NCBI GenBank assembly: GCA_000969725.1
Contig: JXSR01S002658.1
Direction: 5' to 3' (one strand)
From: Ophiothrix spiculata
Taxonomy: Eukaryota; Echinodermata; Ophiuroidea; Amphilepidida; Ophiotrichidae
Length of the DNA stretch: 20,524 bases
Shown: positions 1 to 8,588 of the stretch, piece by piece
Layout of the letters: every line of letters starts with the position of its first letter
Numbering within the stretch: the stretch's first letter is position 1
The notes under the pieces: model-generated
What the model was told of the DNA's origin: nothing
What the model saw: the letters and a program-made list of their open reading frames with translations, nothing else
Databases searched by the model: none
Translations under genes and position numbers: made by a program

Positions 1-337
1 ACATTAAATGATATGTTCTGTTAAAACAAAACAGACGCATTTTGACACAATTGCTGGTGTGAAACAATTTTTTTGACCAGTTGGTGACTAGTGTCCTTGA
101 TGCTTTATGGGCAAAACAATTTTGAAGAATGCCCTCGATAATACATGAGGAGGGTCAATTTGAATTTTTATGCCACCAAGTGAAGCGTACCGTAAAGTTA
201 GACAATTACATGGAAGGGTGATGAAAAATTACTTCTGCGTTGCAAATGTTGAGTTATTTTTACCCCCCTTGGCTACTTTGTGTTAATCAGATTACAACTC
301 TCGATAACTATTTTAACACTATCAATCTCTTACACAG
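1..337 (+). other. Intron sequence upstream of exon 1 (filamin gene)
   Basis: AT-rich non-coding sequence that ends in a pyrimidine-rich stretch and the acceptor TTACACAG just before position 338. I see no exon, RNA gene or clear repeat in it. The upstream exon should end in phase 0, because exon 1 begins with a whole codon. Confidence 0.75.
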
Positions 338-496
338 GTTACCCTGGTGTTGAAGGTTTTGGACAACCGTGTAGGATCTAGTGACATCACTGCAGAGCTG
401 GATTCACCGGGGCAACCAACACAGATCAACCTACGTAGAGTGAACAGTAATGAAATTGAGGCCGGCTTCACACCAACCGAAGAGGGTGTTTACAAG
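338..496 (+). CDS. FLN: Filamin exon 1 of window: C-terminal part of a filamin repeat
   Basis: This internal exon encodes 53 residues. It opens with VTLVLKVLDNRV, the C strand of a filamin immunoglobulin repeat, and closes with TPTEEGVYK, the family's proline-x-x-x-glycine-x-tyrosine turn before the F/G strands. The acceptor is ACACAG at 332-337 and the donor is AAG|GTAGGA at 496/497. The exon has whole codons at both ends (phase 0), so it joins exon 2, which opens VSVFSKGETITGCPV, to finish the repeat. Filamins are cytoplasmic actin crosslinkers whose repeats form rods and dock partners such as integrin tails; that role comes from the family, not from this exon. The N-terminal half of this repeat is upstream of the window. 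Identification as filamin rests on the joined reading frame of all nine exons. Confidence 0.92.
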
Positions 497-2208
497 GTAG
501 GAGCAAGAAAATTAAAGAGGGAGGGGCGATGGGGGTAAATTTAACCACAAGGTAAATTGAGCCACTTTTTACTTGCCACAAAGATATTTATTTATTAGGC
601 AAAAAAAAAGGTTTGTCTCAGAAACCCGCGCGCATTGCTTGTGAACATAAATTTAGCGCATAGCTCTACGCGCTGGCCCTTGTTTTTTTTTTCCTCGAGT
701 CGAGAGTAATCCAGCGATCGACCGCCGTCTGAGTTGGTGTCATTTGCTGTTGCAATTTTACCTTGAATTCTAAGTTTTCTTTCAACTGTCAAGATTTCCC
801 ATAGTTATAAAACGGGCGGGATCGTACTTAAAAACTGGGCCAAAACTTGGTATCTACCTAGTTCCTTCGTAACCATCCATCACATGATGATGTAGAATGG
901 CTTCCATCGGAGATAATTCACATTTTGGGACTAGTATCTACCGTATTTTTTTACGGAATGCGACCGGCAAATTATTCGCAGCAGCTTCGTTTTAACGAAA
1001 TTGGTACCCAGTGTTTTGAGTACCAGCGAACCATGTATACACGCATTTGCATGCTGGGAAGGTCATTACAAAATGGCGATCACATGTATGAAAAACAGGC
1101 ACTACACAGGGAAAAAACGGGGAAAATATGCAAAATAAATCCACTGACTGAATCATTGCGATTTTCAGTAACTTTATTCTAAATTCAAGCGAGATTTATT
1201 TATTTACAACTTTTTTTGTTTCGTATTTTCATCTACCACATACGTTTTGAGTGACGGTGACGGTACTTCACCATGTTCACACACGTAAGTTTGGTGATCC
1301 AAATTTTGGAGCGTCAAAAAAAAGAAAGAAATAGTGCATACCACATAGCTAATTTGCTGAAAAAAATTAAAAAATCGCATAGCGCATAGCATTTTTGCAA
1401 AAGGTTTCTGAGAAAACCCGTTGGCCTTAGTACCTGTAGCATATTTTCAAATATGAAATTTGGCTCAACTTATCCCGATCCAGTTTGCCCAGTTTATAAT
1501 ACTCCTGCGTTACCTTTTTTGGGAAACAAGTTTGACAAAGAGTAAGTAGTACATCCCTGAAAACCTCTTTTCAAGGTAAGGTTACCCTCTACCCCACCCC
1601 ACCTCAATGAGCAACATCGGTTGTCCACCCCTATCCTAAAATCAATGAGCAACATTCAAGATGCAATCTGGTGGTGGTCATTCAGGTAATGCAGTAGTCC
1701 AAAAAAGTACGTCCCTCATTCCCCTCTTAAGGTCTTAGCACCAATTTCAAAATTTGATCGAGGTAAAATGCTACTTGGTCGCCGTGCGTGATAAAAGTCC
1801 TTACGCACGCGTCAATATCAACCGTGCGTTACTCGTGCGTGCAAGCATTTTTGAGTCGCGGAGAGATTTCGCGGGAAAAACAGGTAACATTGAAAATTGC
1901 CCCGCTCGGTGGAGAAAGTGGCAAATCAAAAATGTTGCAGCTTATACGGGGATGTTAAGGTACCCCAACATTTTTTTGACGTAGCTTTTCAAAACTGACA
2001 AGCAAACGCAAACAACAACAAAAAAGGGTCTCCCAAGCGAACAGACACCTACTTCTAATTTTTTCAACAGTAAATTGATAAAAAGTCATATTTTTACGGC
2101 GATCAGGGAATTTAAGAAAAATGCCCAAAAATGTTACAATTTTATCGAAGGTTCCCCTTTCGAAATAAACATGCTAAGAAGTATGTTTCGTTGACTCTGA
2201 AAAATTAT

Positions 2209-2286
2209 GGTTGTTCCCCGGACAACCACGGCATAAATTTAGGTTGTCCGGCGCTAGATTTGGTTGTCCCGGACAACCGGACAACC
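2209..2286. repeat. Cluster of GGTTGTCC/GGACAACC palindromic half-sites
   Basis: Six copies of the octamer GGACAACC or its complement, one with a mismatch, lie in 78 bp: inverted at 2209, 2242 and 2262, direct at 2220, 2271 and 2279. Two pairs form palindromes (2209-2227 and 2262-2278). Another isolated copy is at 1619. The cluster abuts the left edge of the pyrimidine tract. It may be an element end or a satellite fragment; no function can be assigned. Confidence 0.7.
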
Positions 2287-2303
2287 AGAATTTCGAACGC
2301 TGT

Positions 2304-3200
2304 TTGCAACCCTTCTTCCTTTCTTCTGTCTATTCATTTTTCTTTCCTTTTTTCTCTCTCCTTTCCTTTCTGTCCTCCTGCTTTCCTTCTTTTTCTTTCT
2401 TTTATGCGCCCCTCCCTCATTCTCTTTTCTCTCCTTTTTTGCGCCCACCCTCTTTCTCTATATACCCTCTCCCTTCTTTCCTGTTTCTTTTTCTTTCCTT
2501 TTATCGCGCCCCTCCTCATTTCTTCTCTTCTGTTTTTTCATGATTTCTTTCTTTTTTGGGGCCCTCCTTCTTTCCCTTTCTTTTTCATTACTTTTGGCAC
2601 CCTCCATCTTTCTCTAATCTTTCCCTTCTTTCTTTTCCTTTCCCTTTTATGCGCCCCTCCTCTTTTCTTCTATCTTTTCATTTTTTCTTTTCCCTTTCCT
2701 TCTTTTTCTTTCTTTCTTTGCGCCCCTCTCTCTTTCTTTTATCTTTTCCTTCTTTCTCCTTTCTTTTTCTTTCCTTATTTTTGCCCTCCTCCTTTCTTCT
2801 GTCTTTTCATTTTTCCTTCCGTTTTGCACCCTTACCTCTCAGTTTTTTTCCCTTTTTTTGCGCCCCTCCCTCCTAAATCCTTTTCTCATTCCTTTCTGCC
2901 TTTTTCCTTCTTTTTTCCCTTTTTTGCGCCTCTTCCTCTTGTCTTTCCTTTCTTTTTGCGCCCCTTCCTCTTTCCTTTCTTTTTCTTTCCCTTTTGCGCC
3001 CACTCTCTTTCTTTTCTCTTCCCCCCTTTCTTTTTTCCCCTTTGCGCCTCTCCCCCTTTCTTCCCCCTTCTTTCCTCCCTCTTTCTTTCTTTTCTCTCTT
3101 TTTTTCGCCCCTCCCTCCCTTTAAAAATTCTTTCTTCCTTTTTCTTCTCTCTTTTTCTTTCTTTCTCTCTTTTTTCTTTTCCCTTTTTTGTGCCCCTTTG
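2304..3200. repeat. Polypyrimidine tract / degenerate minisatellite
   Basis: About 0.9 kb of almost pure C/T on the + strand. A recurring module, roughly TTTTGCGCCCCTCCCTC followed by CT-rich filler, appears about 16 times, for example at 2406, 2441, 2506, 2650, 2719, 2860, 2957, 2996 and 3106, at irregular spacings of about 30 to 85 bp. Long open frames on both strands here are an artefact of the composition: the translations are Phe/Ser/Pro-rich or Lys/Arg/Glu-rich. The strand asymmetry would favour triplex (H-DNA) structure. Confidence 0.9.
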
Positions 3201-3551
3201 ATGACCTCTGGGGCACGTGCCGGCATGCCCCCAAGATACGCCAATGACAAGGATAGGCCTACATGTAGAGAGGTATGAGGTCTTTTAGCTATAAAAAATT
3301 GTTGAACTTTGGAGATATTTAGGTCTATATTTTCAACATAATGGCAAAGGTAGATACGACGGAATATTAAGCCAAAAAATAAATTGTTTGGACACCAGCT
3401 TTATCATCTCCTTATCAACCAGGAAATTCGCGCCAGATGTACTTACTGGGGTGCGTACTACGCCGCGTAAACCATCATGCGCCCAACGCGCATCTGTAAA
3501 TTTGCTCATCGTTTTTTGCCAAAAATCGACAGTTTTTGTTATATAACACAA

Positions 3552-3875
3552 AAACGAGTCCGGTGACCATATTTTTTTATTTAATAATTTTGTAGATCTA
3601 TTTGGTGCGCACCATATATCAAAAAATAAAAAAATTCTACCAAAAATTTTTCATGTTAGAACTACTTTTATCCGATATAAAATGCGATTTTCCATAGGGT
3701 TGTGTACAAATTTTAGACCAAAAACGCGAAAAAATAGGGTTTTTAAATGCGTTCTAGCTCAGAAACGAAGTCGGTGACCCCCATTTTTTATTTCGGATTT
3801 GTGATAGGCATCGATTAAATCGTATTTGGACGAAGTTTAAGCGATTTCTACCAAAAATTTCGAAATTGGTGCTAA
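3552..3875 (+). repeat. Diverged tandem pair, 211-bp period
   Basis: AAACGAGTCCGGTGACC at 3552 recurs as AAACGAAGTCGGTGACC at 3763, and TTCTACCAAAAATTT at 3635 recurs at 3846; both offsets are 211 bp. The second unit ends at the right end of the TTAA element. A related block in reverse orientation (GGTCACCGGATTCGTTTTT) is at about 16045, inside another TTAA-bounded element, which links the two. Confidence 0.65.
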
Positions 3876-3932
3876 GACCTTAAATCCCTAAACTCATTAG
3901 CTAAAAACTACATCTTAAAAGTTTGCACTTAA

Positions 3933-4280
3933 AGCAAAACTATATTAGAATGAAACGCCCTCTGTCACCCATGACTTCGATTTTTAGCTTATTGGGTTTG
4001 TTTTTGGTAGATATTAATACCCTCCAAGCAATTTTGATTAAATATGTTTACTGTTTCTTTTATGGTCATTTGTTAAATTAAATTCAGGATCCCAAATTTA
4101 ATTCCACATTTATTAGTATAGGAAAGCCTGCATGTGCTTTATATCCATTTTTTGTGGCAGAACAAATTTTTGACAAAATATCAGTGAAAATATTTTTAGA
4201 TACCGGTAGTCATATACACTCCTTCATTTTAGGCTGTTTTTACTTAAAAACATTTCTGATTAAAATCTCATAGTATTGCT
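3933..4280 (+). mobile_element. TTAA-bounded inverted-repeat element, copy 1 (348 bp)
   Basis: Flanked by TTAA at 3929-3932 and 4281-4284, with ends AGCAAAACTATA and TATAGTATTGCT style inverted repeats (left TTAAAGCAAAACTAT, right ATAGTATTGCTTTAA). The same element occurs in the same orientation at 15471-15815, with shared blocks such as TTTTTGGTAGATATTAATACC and GTATAGGAAAGC. No coding capacity. Confidence 0.8.
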
Positions 4281-4382
4281 TTAAATAATAGTTAATCGCA
4301 AATGTCATATTTTCTAATTGTAGGCCTACTAACAAATTTCTAAAATATAATCCTTTCCTTTATTTATCCATGTTTCTTAAAG

Positions 4383-4524
4383 GTCTCTGTATTCTCAAAA
4401 GGTGAAACAATCACTGGCTGTCCTGTGCGGGTCACCGTAGGTCCAGATTTGACTTCAATGCCTCAGAGTGTCCGAGTTGGTGCTGTGCCAGTTGCTGTGG
4501 TCAATGAGGATTTACAGTTTCAAG
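4383..4524 (+). CDS. FLN: Filamin exon 2: end of one repeat and start of the next
   Basis: Encodes VSVFSKGETITGCPVRVTV, the closing F/G strands and inter-repeat linker of the repeat begun in exon 1 (family pattern V-x-V-x3-G-x2-I-x-G-x-P), then strands A and B of the next repeat (SVRVGAVPVAVVNEDLQF). The acceptor is TTCTTAAAG before 4383; the donor is CAAG|GTAAGA at 4524/4525, leaving one base of a codon (phase 1). Joined to exon 3 this base gives valine in FQVDVSEAGKG, a typical filamin B-C loop. The reading frame does not stop at the donor: it runs on through a partial copy of the exon itself as far as 4646, so retention of the start of the intron would add in-frame residues before a stop. 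Confidence 0.93.
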
Positions 4525-4538
4525 GTAAGATAAATATA

Positions 4539-5232
4539 ACCATCACTGGTTGTCCAGTATGGCTCACTGTAGCTCCAGATATGTCTTCAATGCCCCACAC
4601 TGTCAGAGCGGGTGTAGCCTCCTCTGATTTCAGTGCCTTATCCTAAACACGCATGCAGAGAGGGCATTTAGGTCACTTGAAGTGGAAATCAGAGAACGGT
4701 ACTAGTTCCCTGGGGGTCCACTCGAAGAAAAAAGTGGTACGCATGCTCATCAGAACGTAAAAAAAGGTAGGATTTTGCCCCATTGGCGTCGTCGAGGGGT
4801 GCCTTTTCAGGGTAACTTTTGACAATAAGGGTTGTCTTTTTACGATATCTACTGTAGGGTCACTTTTTCGCCAACTATTCTAAAATTCCAAGAAATAACT
4901 ACAGAAAAGGCTTCCAATGTATTATTCATGTTTTTATGGCAGAAAATAGTGCGTTGTAACACCGTAAAGGGTCCATTTCAGTGTGTTACGCCATTAATGG
5001 GTCAAACTTGTCCATTACCATGATTACGACATTTATGGATCAATTTAAGTGCATTACGACTTTAGGGGTATGATTTTGAAAATGTTATGACATTAAAGGT
5101 TGGAATTTGCTGTACATGATTTTGACAATTAGGGTCCGATTTTGAGGTGCTCTGACGAGCATTTCTTCTTCAAGGGCCCTCGGGACTAGTTCTAAGTCTA
5201 AGTTTGTGCTGTGCCAGGTGCTGTGTTCAATA
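4539..5232 (+). pseudogene. Decayed partial copy of exon 2, split by an insertion
   Basis: 4539-4614 aligns without gaps to the part of exon 2 beginning ATCACTGG (76 columns, about 16 mismatches by hand count, near 79% identity). The translation keeps the pattern TITGCPVWLTVAPDMSSMP with mostly conservative changes. The copy breaks off at 4614 and resumes at 5201-5232 with GTGCTGTGCCAGGTGCTGTG, which matches the following part of exon 2. Between the two parts lie a short fragment similar to the minus-strand peptide exon (about 4612-4650) and an inverted-repeat element. The copy has no good acceptor of its own and loses its frame at the insertion. Confidence 0.85.
4701..5190. mobile_element. 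Inverted-repeat element of the 'CTCATCAGA' family, copy 1
   Basis: The left end (ACTAGTTCCC, GGGGGTCC, TCGAAGAA, ATGCTCATCAG in order) matches the reverse complement of the right end (ACTAGTCCC, GGGCCC, TTGAAGAA, ATGCTCGTCAG). The interior has repeated TTACGCCATTAATGGGT-like units about 35-45 bp apart. The same right-end block, TTTTGAGGTGCTCTGACGAG, recurs at 17398-17417 in a related element in intron 8. Exact ends are uncertain by about 10 bp. Confidence 0.65.
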
Positions 5233-6781
5233 TAAGGCCCATAACCAGAAGTTCGAAAAGGGCTCAAAACATTTATGTTGATTAAAAACAGTGTCCGACT
5301 GATCTACCCAAGATCGGAATTGGCCAATTCTGATCTTAGTTAGTTTCTTTTCATCAATATTAATTGCCAGAATAACGCAATATCGGTGAATCCAACAATA
5401 ATTTTTATGTATCATGTGGTTGCCATGGTTTAAATTTAGGCAAAAAAATGTAGTGTTTTAGTATTTTGATGTTGCCTGATGATTCTGGTAAGTCTGGTTG
5501 GTATTAAAGATGCAATTAAATAGATTTTTTGCACTTTTCCTAGGGTTCGTCGAATTGGTTTGTGAGATGGACTATATACGTTTGTTTGTAACTCCGATTT
5601 GGATCCGATAAACCTAAAATCGGTCTGATTCCTGGTCCATCCATCCAAATTGGTCAGACACTAATTAAATACCAATTTTACCAGTTTTCAAAAAGGTGAC
5701 AAGCAAATAAAACAAAAAAGAGGAGTTTATTAATTTTATACAACAAAAGTATAATTTTCCATTAAAATTTCGTTTTGGGGGCATTTATTGATTTTTTTTT
5801 GGCACTTTGCTCAAAAGAGGGTCCCACTAGTCATGTATGACCTGCAGTAACTCCATATATGACTTCAGCCCGGGACTTCAGCATCCTAGAAAAAAAAAGG
5901 CTATTCTGCATTAACCAACAACTAGTTTTTCTTTTTAAAAAAGTGACATGCTAAAAAACAAAGGGTTTTCCAGGCGTGTGATTTTTGGTAGTTGTACATT
6001 CCCCTAATCAAGGGGAAAGGAGTAGGGTTCTTTTGGGGTTTGGGGTATTGTATTGGAGGGGGGCTTTTGAATTGTGGGCCAGTGGAAAGGCTTCCCCCTC
6101 AACAAAATGACATTTTTCATAGTGGAAACACTCTCATTAACCAGCATGATGATGTTAGTTCTCAAAACAACTTCATATCATACACTCACGGTCAAAAGTG
6201 TTTACTCACAAAAACTTTAACCAGCCATATCTCGAGAACCATTCCATCACTTGCGTCATTTTGTTTGGATATATTTCACATATATAGATCTAATGAACTC
6301 AGCCCAGGGGAGGGATCAAGCATTCACTGCATTTGAAAATATGGCGCGCTAAACATACTGTATACTTTCTTCTGCACACAAACAGAGTTTAAATACATAA
6401 CTGCACATTTGTTGGAAAACTTACAACCTGAAAATGTTCTTTACAGTTACACAGTGATAACAAGCATTGAATAATAAACTACATAGGTACATGTATGAAA
6501 AACTATGTGTGGTGTATTTGTATATGGTCCAGGAAATCAGCCATTTTTATGGTTATGGAAGATGGAATATCAGAGGAAACATGGATTATTTATATTGGCT
6601 AAAAATGGCACCTATAAAAAACATGAATTTTGAGTCTTGGTCGTTTGATATAATAATTGAGTTTTTGCCCGTATTTAAACATGCACAAACAGTTTTGACC
6701 ACAAGTGTAATAGTGTATCCCTACAGCTAACAAAAGATATCAGAGAATTAATTTTACACATTTCCATCTTTTGTTTTGCAG

Positions 6782-6952
6782 TTGATGTTAGCGAAGCAGG
6801 AAAAGGCGACATTGACGTTGAGATCACAAACGGCCGAATTTTGCTCCCAGTCAGATTCACGCACGAGAAGGGCATTTATACCATTCACACGAAAGCCAAA
6901 GAGGCGGGAACATATGTGGTCAACATCAGATGGGACGGAGAGCCGATCACAG
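6782..6952 (+). CDS. FLN: Filamin exon 3: strands B-G of a filamin repeat
   Basis: Encodes 56 complete codons of a filamin repeat plus split codons at both ends: VDVSEAGKGDIDVEI (strands B-C), NGRILLPVRF, then the turn KAKEAGTYVV and the closing NIRWDGEPIT. The family hallmarks are E/D-A-G-x-G-x-x-x-V, the x-A-G-x-Y turn and V-N-I-x-W-x-G-x-x-I. The acceptor is TGTTTTGCAG at 6781/6782 and the donor CACAG|GTTTGT at 6952/6953. It is phase 1 at both ends, so skipping it would keep the frame but cut out the core of a repeat. With exons 2 and 4 it makes one whole repeat of about 95 residues, the usual filamin length. Confidence 0.95.
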
Positions 6953-7100
6953 GTTTGTGCTCAAAATTATTATACGGATTTATCAAATTTATACACAAGA
7001 GCGTATTTATACTTTCCAGCTGCCCACGAGTACCAAAATGGCCACAATTTCCTATTCCACTTCCCACTTCTATGGAATTAGGAAATACTACAATATAAGT

Positions 7101-7557
7101 GACATATACCCTGTTCAGACAGAGCCAAAAAGTCATCTTTAGTCGTCTTTTGTCGTATTCGAGTTACATCGAGTTCAAATTTCACTTGTGTGTGAACAGT
7201 TCAAGTCGACTTAAGTCATCTTTCAAAAAGTCGTCTTACATCGAATTTTCAACTCGCTAAAAAGCAAGTTAAGTCGCGTAAGTAATTCGATGTAACTTGA
7301 TTAACGACAACAACCGATGACTTTTCGTATGTGTGAACACATGTCGTCGTAAATCGAGTTGATTCGTGTTTACTTCTACAGCGCATTGACGTGGAACAAG
7401 TAAATTTCATTTCAATTCGACTTCAAAATCGTAGGGCATGTGTGAACAGTCGTAAGTCGAGTTACTTTTCGTTAATCCGAGGTCGTGCTTGAAATTAAAA
7501 ATGAACTCGACATCAAGTTAAGACGACTTTTTAGTGTGTCTGAACGGGGTATATGTC
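7101..7557. mobile_element. Foldback element with TATACCCYGTTCAGACA ends
   Basis: The left end GACATATACCCTGTTCAGAC matches the reverse complement of the right end (GTGTCTGAACGGGGTATATGTC) with few mismatches. The interior is built of many short sub-repeats of AAGTCGACTTA, TCGAGTT and GTCGTC type in both orientations, so the whole 457 bp could fold on itself. No coding capacity. A TA or longer target duplication cannot be separated from the palindromic end. Confidence 0.75.
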
Positions 7558-7625
7558 TCTAATTTTTTGTCCGGCACAATTAATGTTACCATTTTTACAA
7601 TGTGTATGTTAAATCTATCCACTAA

Positions 7626-7662
7626 AAGGGGAGCATGGCTGAGTGATAACAGCATTAAACTC
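7626..7662 (+). repeat. Possible tRNA-derived (SINE-like) fragment with A-box
   Basis: GGGAGCATGGCTGAGTGATA resembles the 5' half of a tRNA (Leu/Ser-like), with an internal promoter A-box of TGGCTGAGTGA type. The TTAA foldback element begins directly after it (TTAA at 7663-7666). I could not find a convincing B-box or folded 3' half after the element, so this is at best a truncated tRNA-like relic. Confidence 0.25.
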
Positions 7663-7666
7663 TTAA

Positions 7667-8016
7667 GGTCTGATTCTTTTTATCCGTTTGTGGTGCGTTT
7701 TGCACTGTAAGGGTACTGGTCCGTATGATTTAAAGCACATGATTGAATGGTATCAGGTTGAAGTTCAGACCACTTCCAGTACCGGTGCAGACTCCACTGT
7801 CGTATAGAATATTTTGCTTAGAGTATTCTATGCTGACGACAAAATGACGTAGGTCATCGTATAAAACACACAGTTACATTCGATGACCTACGTCATTTTG
7901 TCGTCTGCATAGAATATTCTAAGCAAAATATTCTATACGATAGGGGAGTCTGAACCGGCCTTTACAGTGCAAAAAGCACAGTATCCGCTCCACAAACAGA
8001 TAAAAGGAATCTGGCC
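7667..8016. mobile_element. Foldback element, TTAA/TTTA flanks, with inner hairpin
   Basis: Flanked by TTAA (7663-7666) and TTTA (8017-8020, one mismatch). The outer arms match imperfectly: GGTCTGATTC, TTTTATCCGTTTGTGG and GCACTGTAAGG on the left, with complements on the right. The inner arms at 7801-7860 and 7880-7940 are nearly identical (about 3 mismatches in 60) around a loop of about 19 nt. The left 100 bp is shared with the element at 11673-12125. Confidence 0.8.
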
Positions 8017-8441
8017 TTTAGTACAGAAGTTCTGGCTTTGAGCAACGGTCGGTCCTTGTTTCCTAGGGCAATAAACATTGCATTAAGTACTCCATGGTTC
8101 GAAAGTCATGTGCCGTTGGTTCTCTATGGGAATGCTTCATCTTGGGGTACTGCATGCTACTGGTGTATAGTTGGTGATCTATTGTATTCTCCATATATTG
8201 CGCCATCAATATCAATATTTTTACCCCCTTCTTCTTACGCTGTGTCGATTGCAATGTTTAAGCCAGACAAGAGAACCCAAATTGAACACCATGTTTAGAT
8301 CCTCTTTATTGTATTTACATTCTATATTGACCCCTTCATATGCCCTTCTGATGGCAGAGGTTTAACTAAAACTTAATCCCTACCCCTGGCTGAGATTTAT
8401 TCATTCATACTGAGCATATTTTCCCTTTGTCTTCTCTATAG

Positions 8442-8588
8442 ATGACCCCATGAAGATTGACATCTTTGACCCCTACATATGCCGTGCTGAGGGCGATGGT
8501 TTGACACGAGGTAGAACGGACAGCACTGGAGAGTTTGTGGTGGATACAAAAGGATCCGGAAAAGGAGAGCTCAATGTTATGGTTGAAG
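8442..8588 (+). CDS. FLN: Filamin exon 4: linker and N-terminal half of a repeat
   Basis: Encodes DDPMKIDIFDP, the linker that ends the previous repeat, then YICRAEGDGLTRGRTDSTGE (strand A, the usual A-x-G-x-G-L motif) and FVVDTKGSGKGELNVMVEG (strands B-C, with the glycine-rich G-x-G loop). Here the aspartate codon is split across exons 3 and 4, so the common I-x-G-S-P-F linker is replaced by IT-DDPMK; the proline is kept. Acceptor TTCTCTATAG before 8442, donor GAAG|GTAGGT at 8588/8589, phase 1 at both ends. Exons 4, 5 and the start of 6 form a complete, very typical repeat. Confidence 0.96.

Larger units (their letters stand above)
1731..3879. mobile_element. TTAA-bounded non-autonomous element, 2.15 kb, carrying the pyrimidine tract
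   Basis: Flanked by TTAA at 1727-1730 and 3880-3883. The ends are inverted repeats: GGTCTTAGCACCAATTTC on the left matches the reverse complement of the right end, and the match runs about 25 bp with one mismatch. TTAA duplication is characteristic of piggyBac-type transposition. No transposase frame is visible, so it would be non-autonomous. It contains a GTGCG/GCGCAC-rich patch (about 1770-1870), a GGACAACC cluster, the pyrimidine tract and a diverged 211-bp tandem pair near its right end. It could also be an older element enlarged by nested insertions. The superfamily is an inference from the target site only. Confidence 0.75.
497..4382 (+). other. Intron 1 (3.9 kb), repeat-rich
   Basis: Donor GTAGGA, acceptor TTTCTTAAAG, phase 0. 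From about 540 to 1500 there is a weakly symmetrical AT-rich region: GGTTTGTCTCAGAAACCC near 610 has an inverted counterpart near 1405-1420, and TAAATTGAGCCAC near 551 has one near 1460, so it may be an old inverted-repeat element. ATCAATGAGCAACAT occurs twice near 1600-1650. From 1731 to 3879 lies a TTAA-bounded element holding a long pyrimidine tract, and from 3933 to 4280 a smaller one. The open frames in this intron have no family features and coincide with repeats. Confidence 0.85.
4525..6781 (+). other. Intron 2 (2.3 kb)
   Basis: Donor GTAAGA, acceptor TTTTGCAG, phase 1. It holds the decayed exon 2 copy (4539-4614 and 5201-5232), an inverted-repeat insertion between the two parts, a 26-bp near-perfect palindrome at 5311-5336 (two halves of GATCGGAATTGG type), and AT-rich sequence from 5240 to 6780. 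A short segment near 5692-5726 resembles 1987-2030 (CAAAA, GACAAGCAAA, CAAAAAAG in order). AGTGTCCGAC at about 5290 has an inverted counterpart near 5653, a possible weak element. No further filamin exon is visible. Confidence 0.8.
6953..8441 (+). other. Intron 3 (1.5 kb)
   Basis: Donor GTTTGT, acceptor TTCTCTATAG, phase 1. It contains two foldback elements (7101-7557 and 7667-8016), the second with a very strong inner hairpin, and a possible tRNA-derived fragment between them. The stretch 8040-8400 is AT-rich with nothing recognisable. Confidence 0.85.

Noticed and set aside
1754-1984. A 76-codon frame starting near 1754 with some GC-rich codons
   Set aside because: The GC-rich part is made of repeated GTGCG and GCGCAC words inside the TTAA element. 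The translation has no recognisable domain.
2131-3201. A 356-codon open frame on the + strand and several Lys/Arg/Glu-rich frames on the minus strand across the same region
   Set aside because: They follow from the absence of purines on one strand. The products are Phe/Ser/Pro or Lys/Arg/Glu low complexity, all overlap each other, and there are no splice signals or family motifs.
4383-5232. The exon 2 copy as an assembly error (both alleles placed in tandem)
   Set aside because: About 20% divergence is too high for two alleles, and the copy is split by unrelated sequence.
6000-6110. GGGG-rich block and the 114-codon frame from 5992
   Set aside because: The frame has no domain, starts inside AT-rich intron and has no splice-compatible context with filamin exons.
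7626-8080. A complete tRNA gene interrupted by the foldback element
   Set aside because: Only an A-box-like 5' half is visible. Joining the flanks gives no convincing anticodon arm, B-box or acceptor stem.
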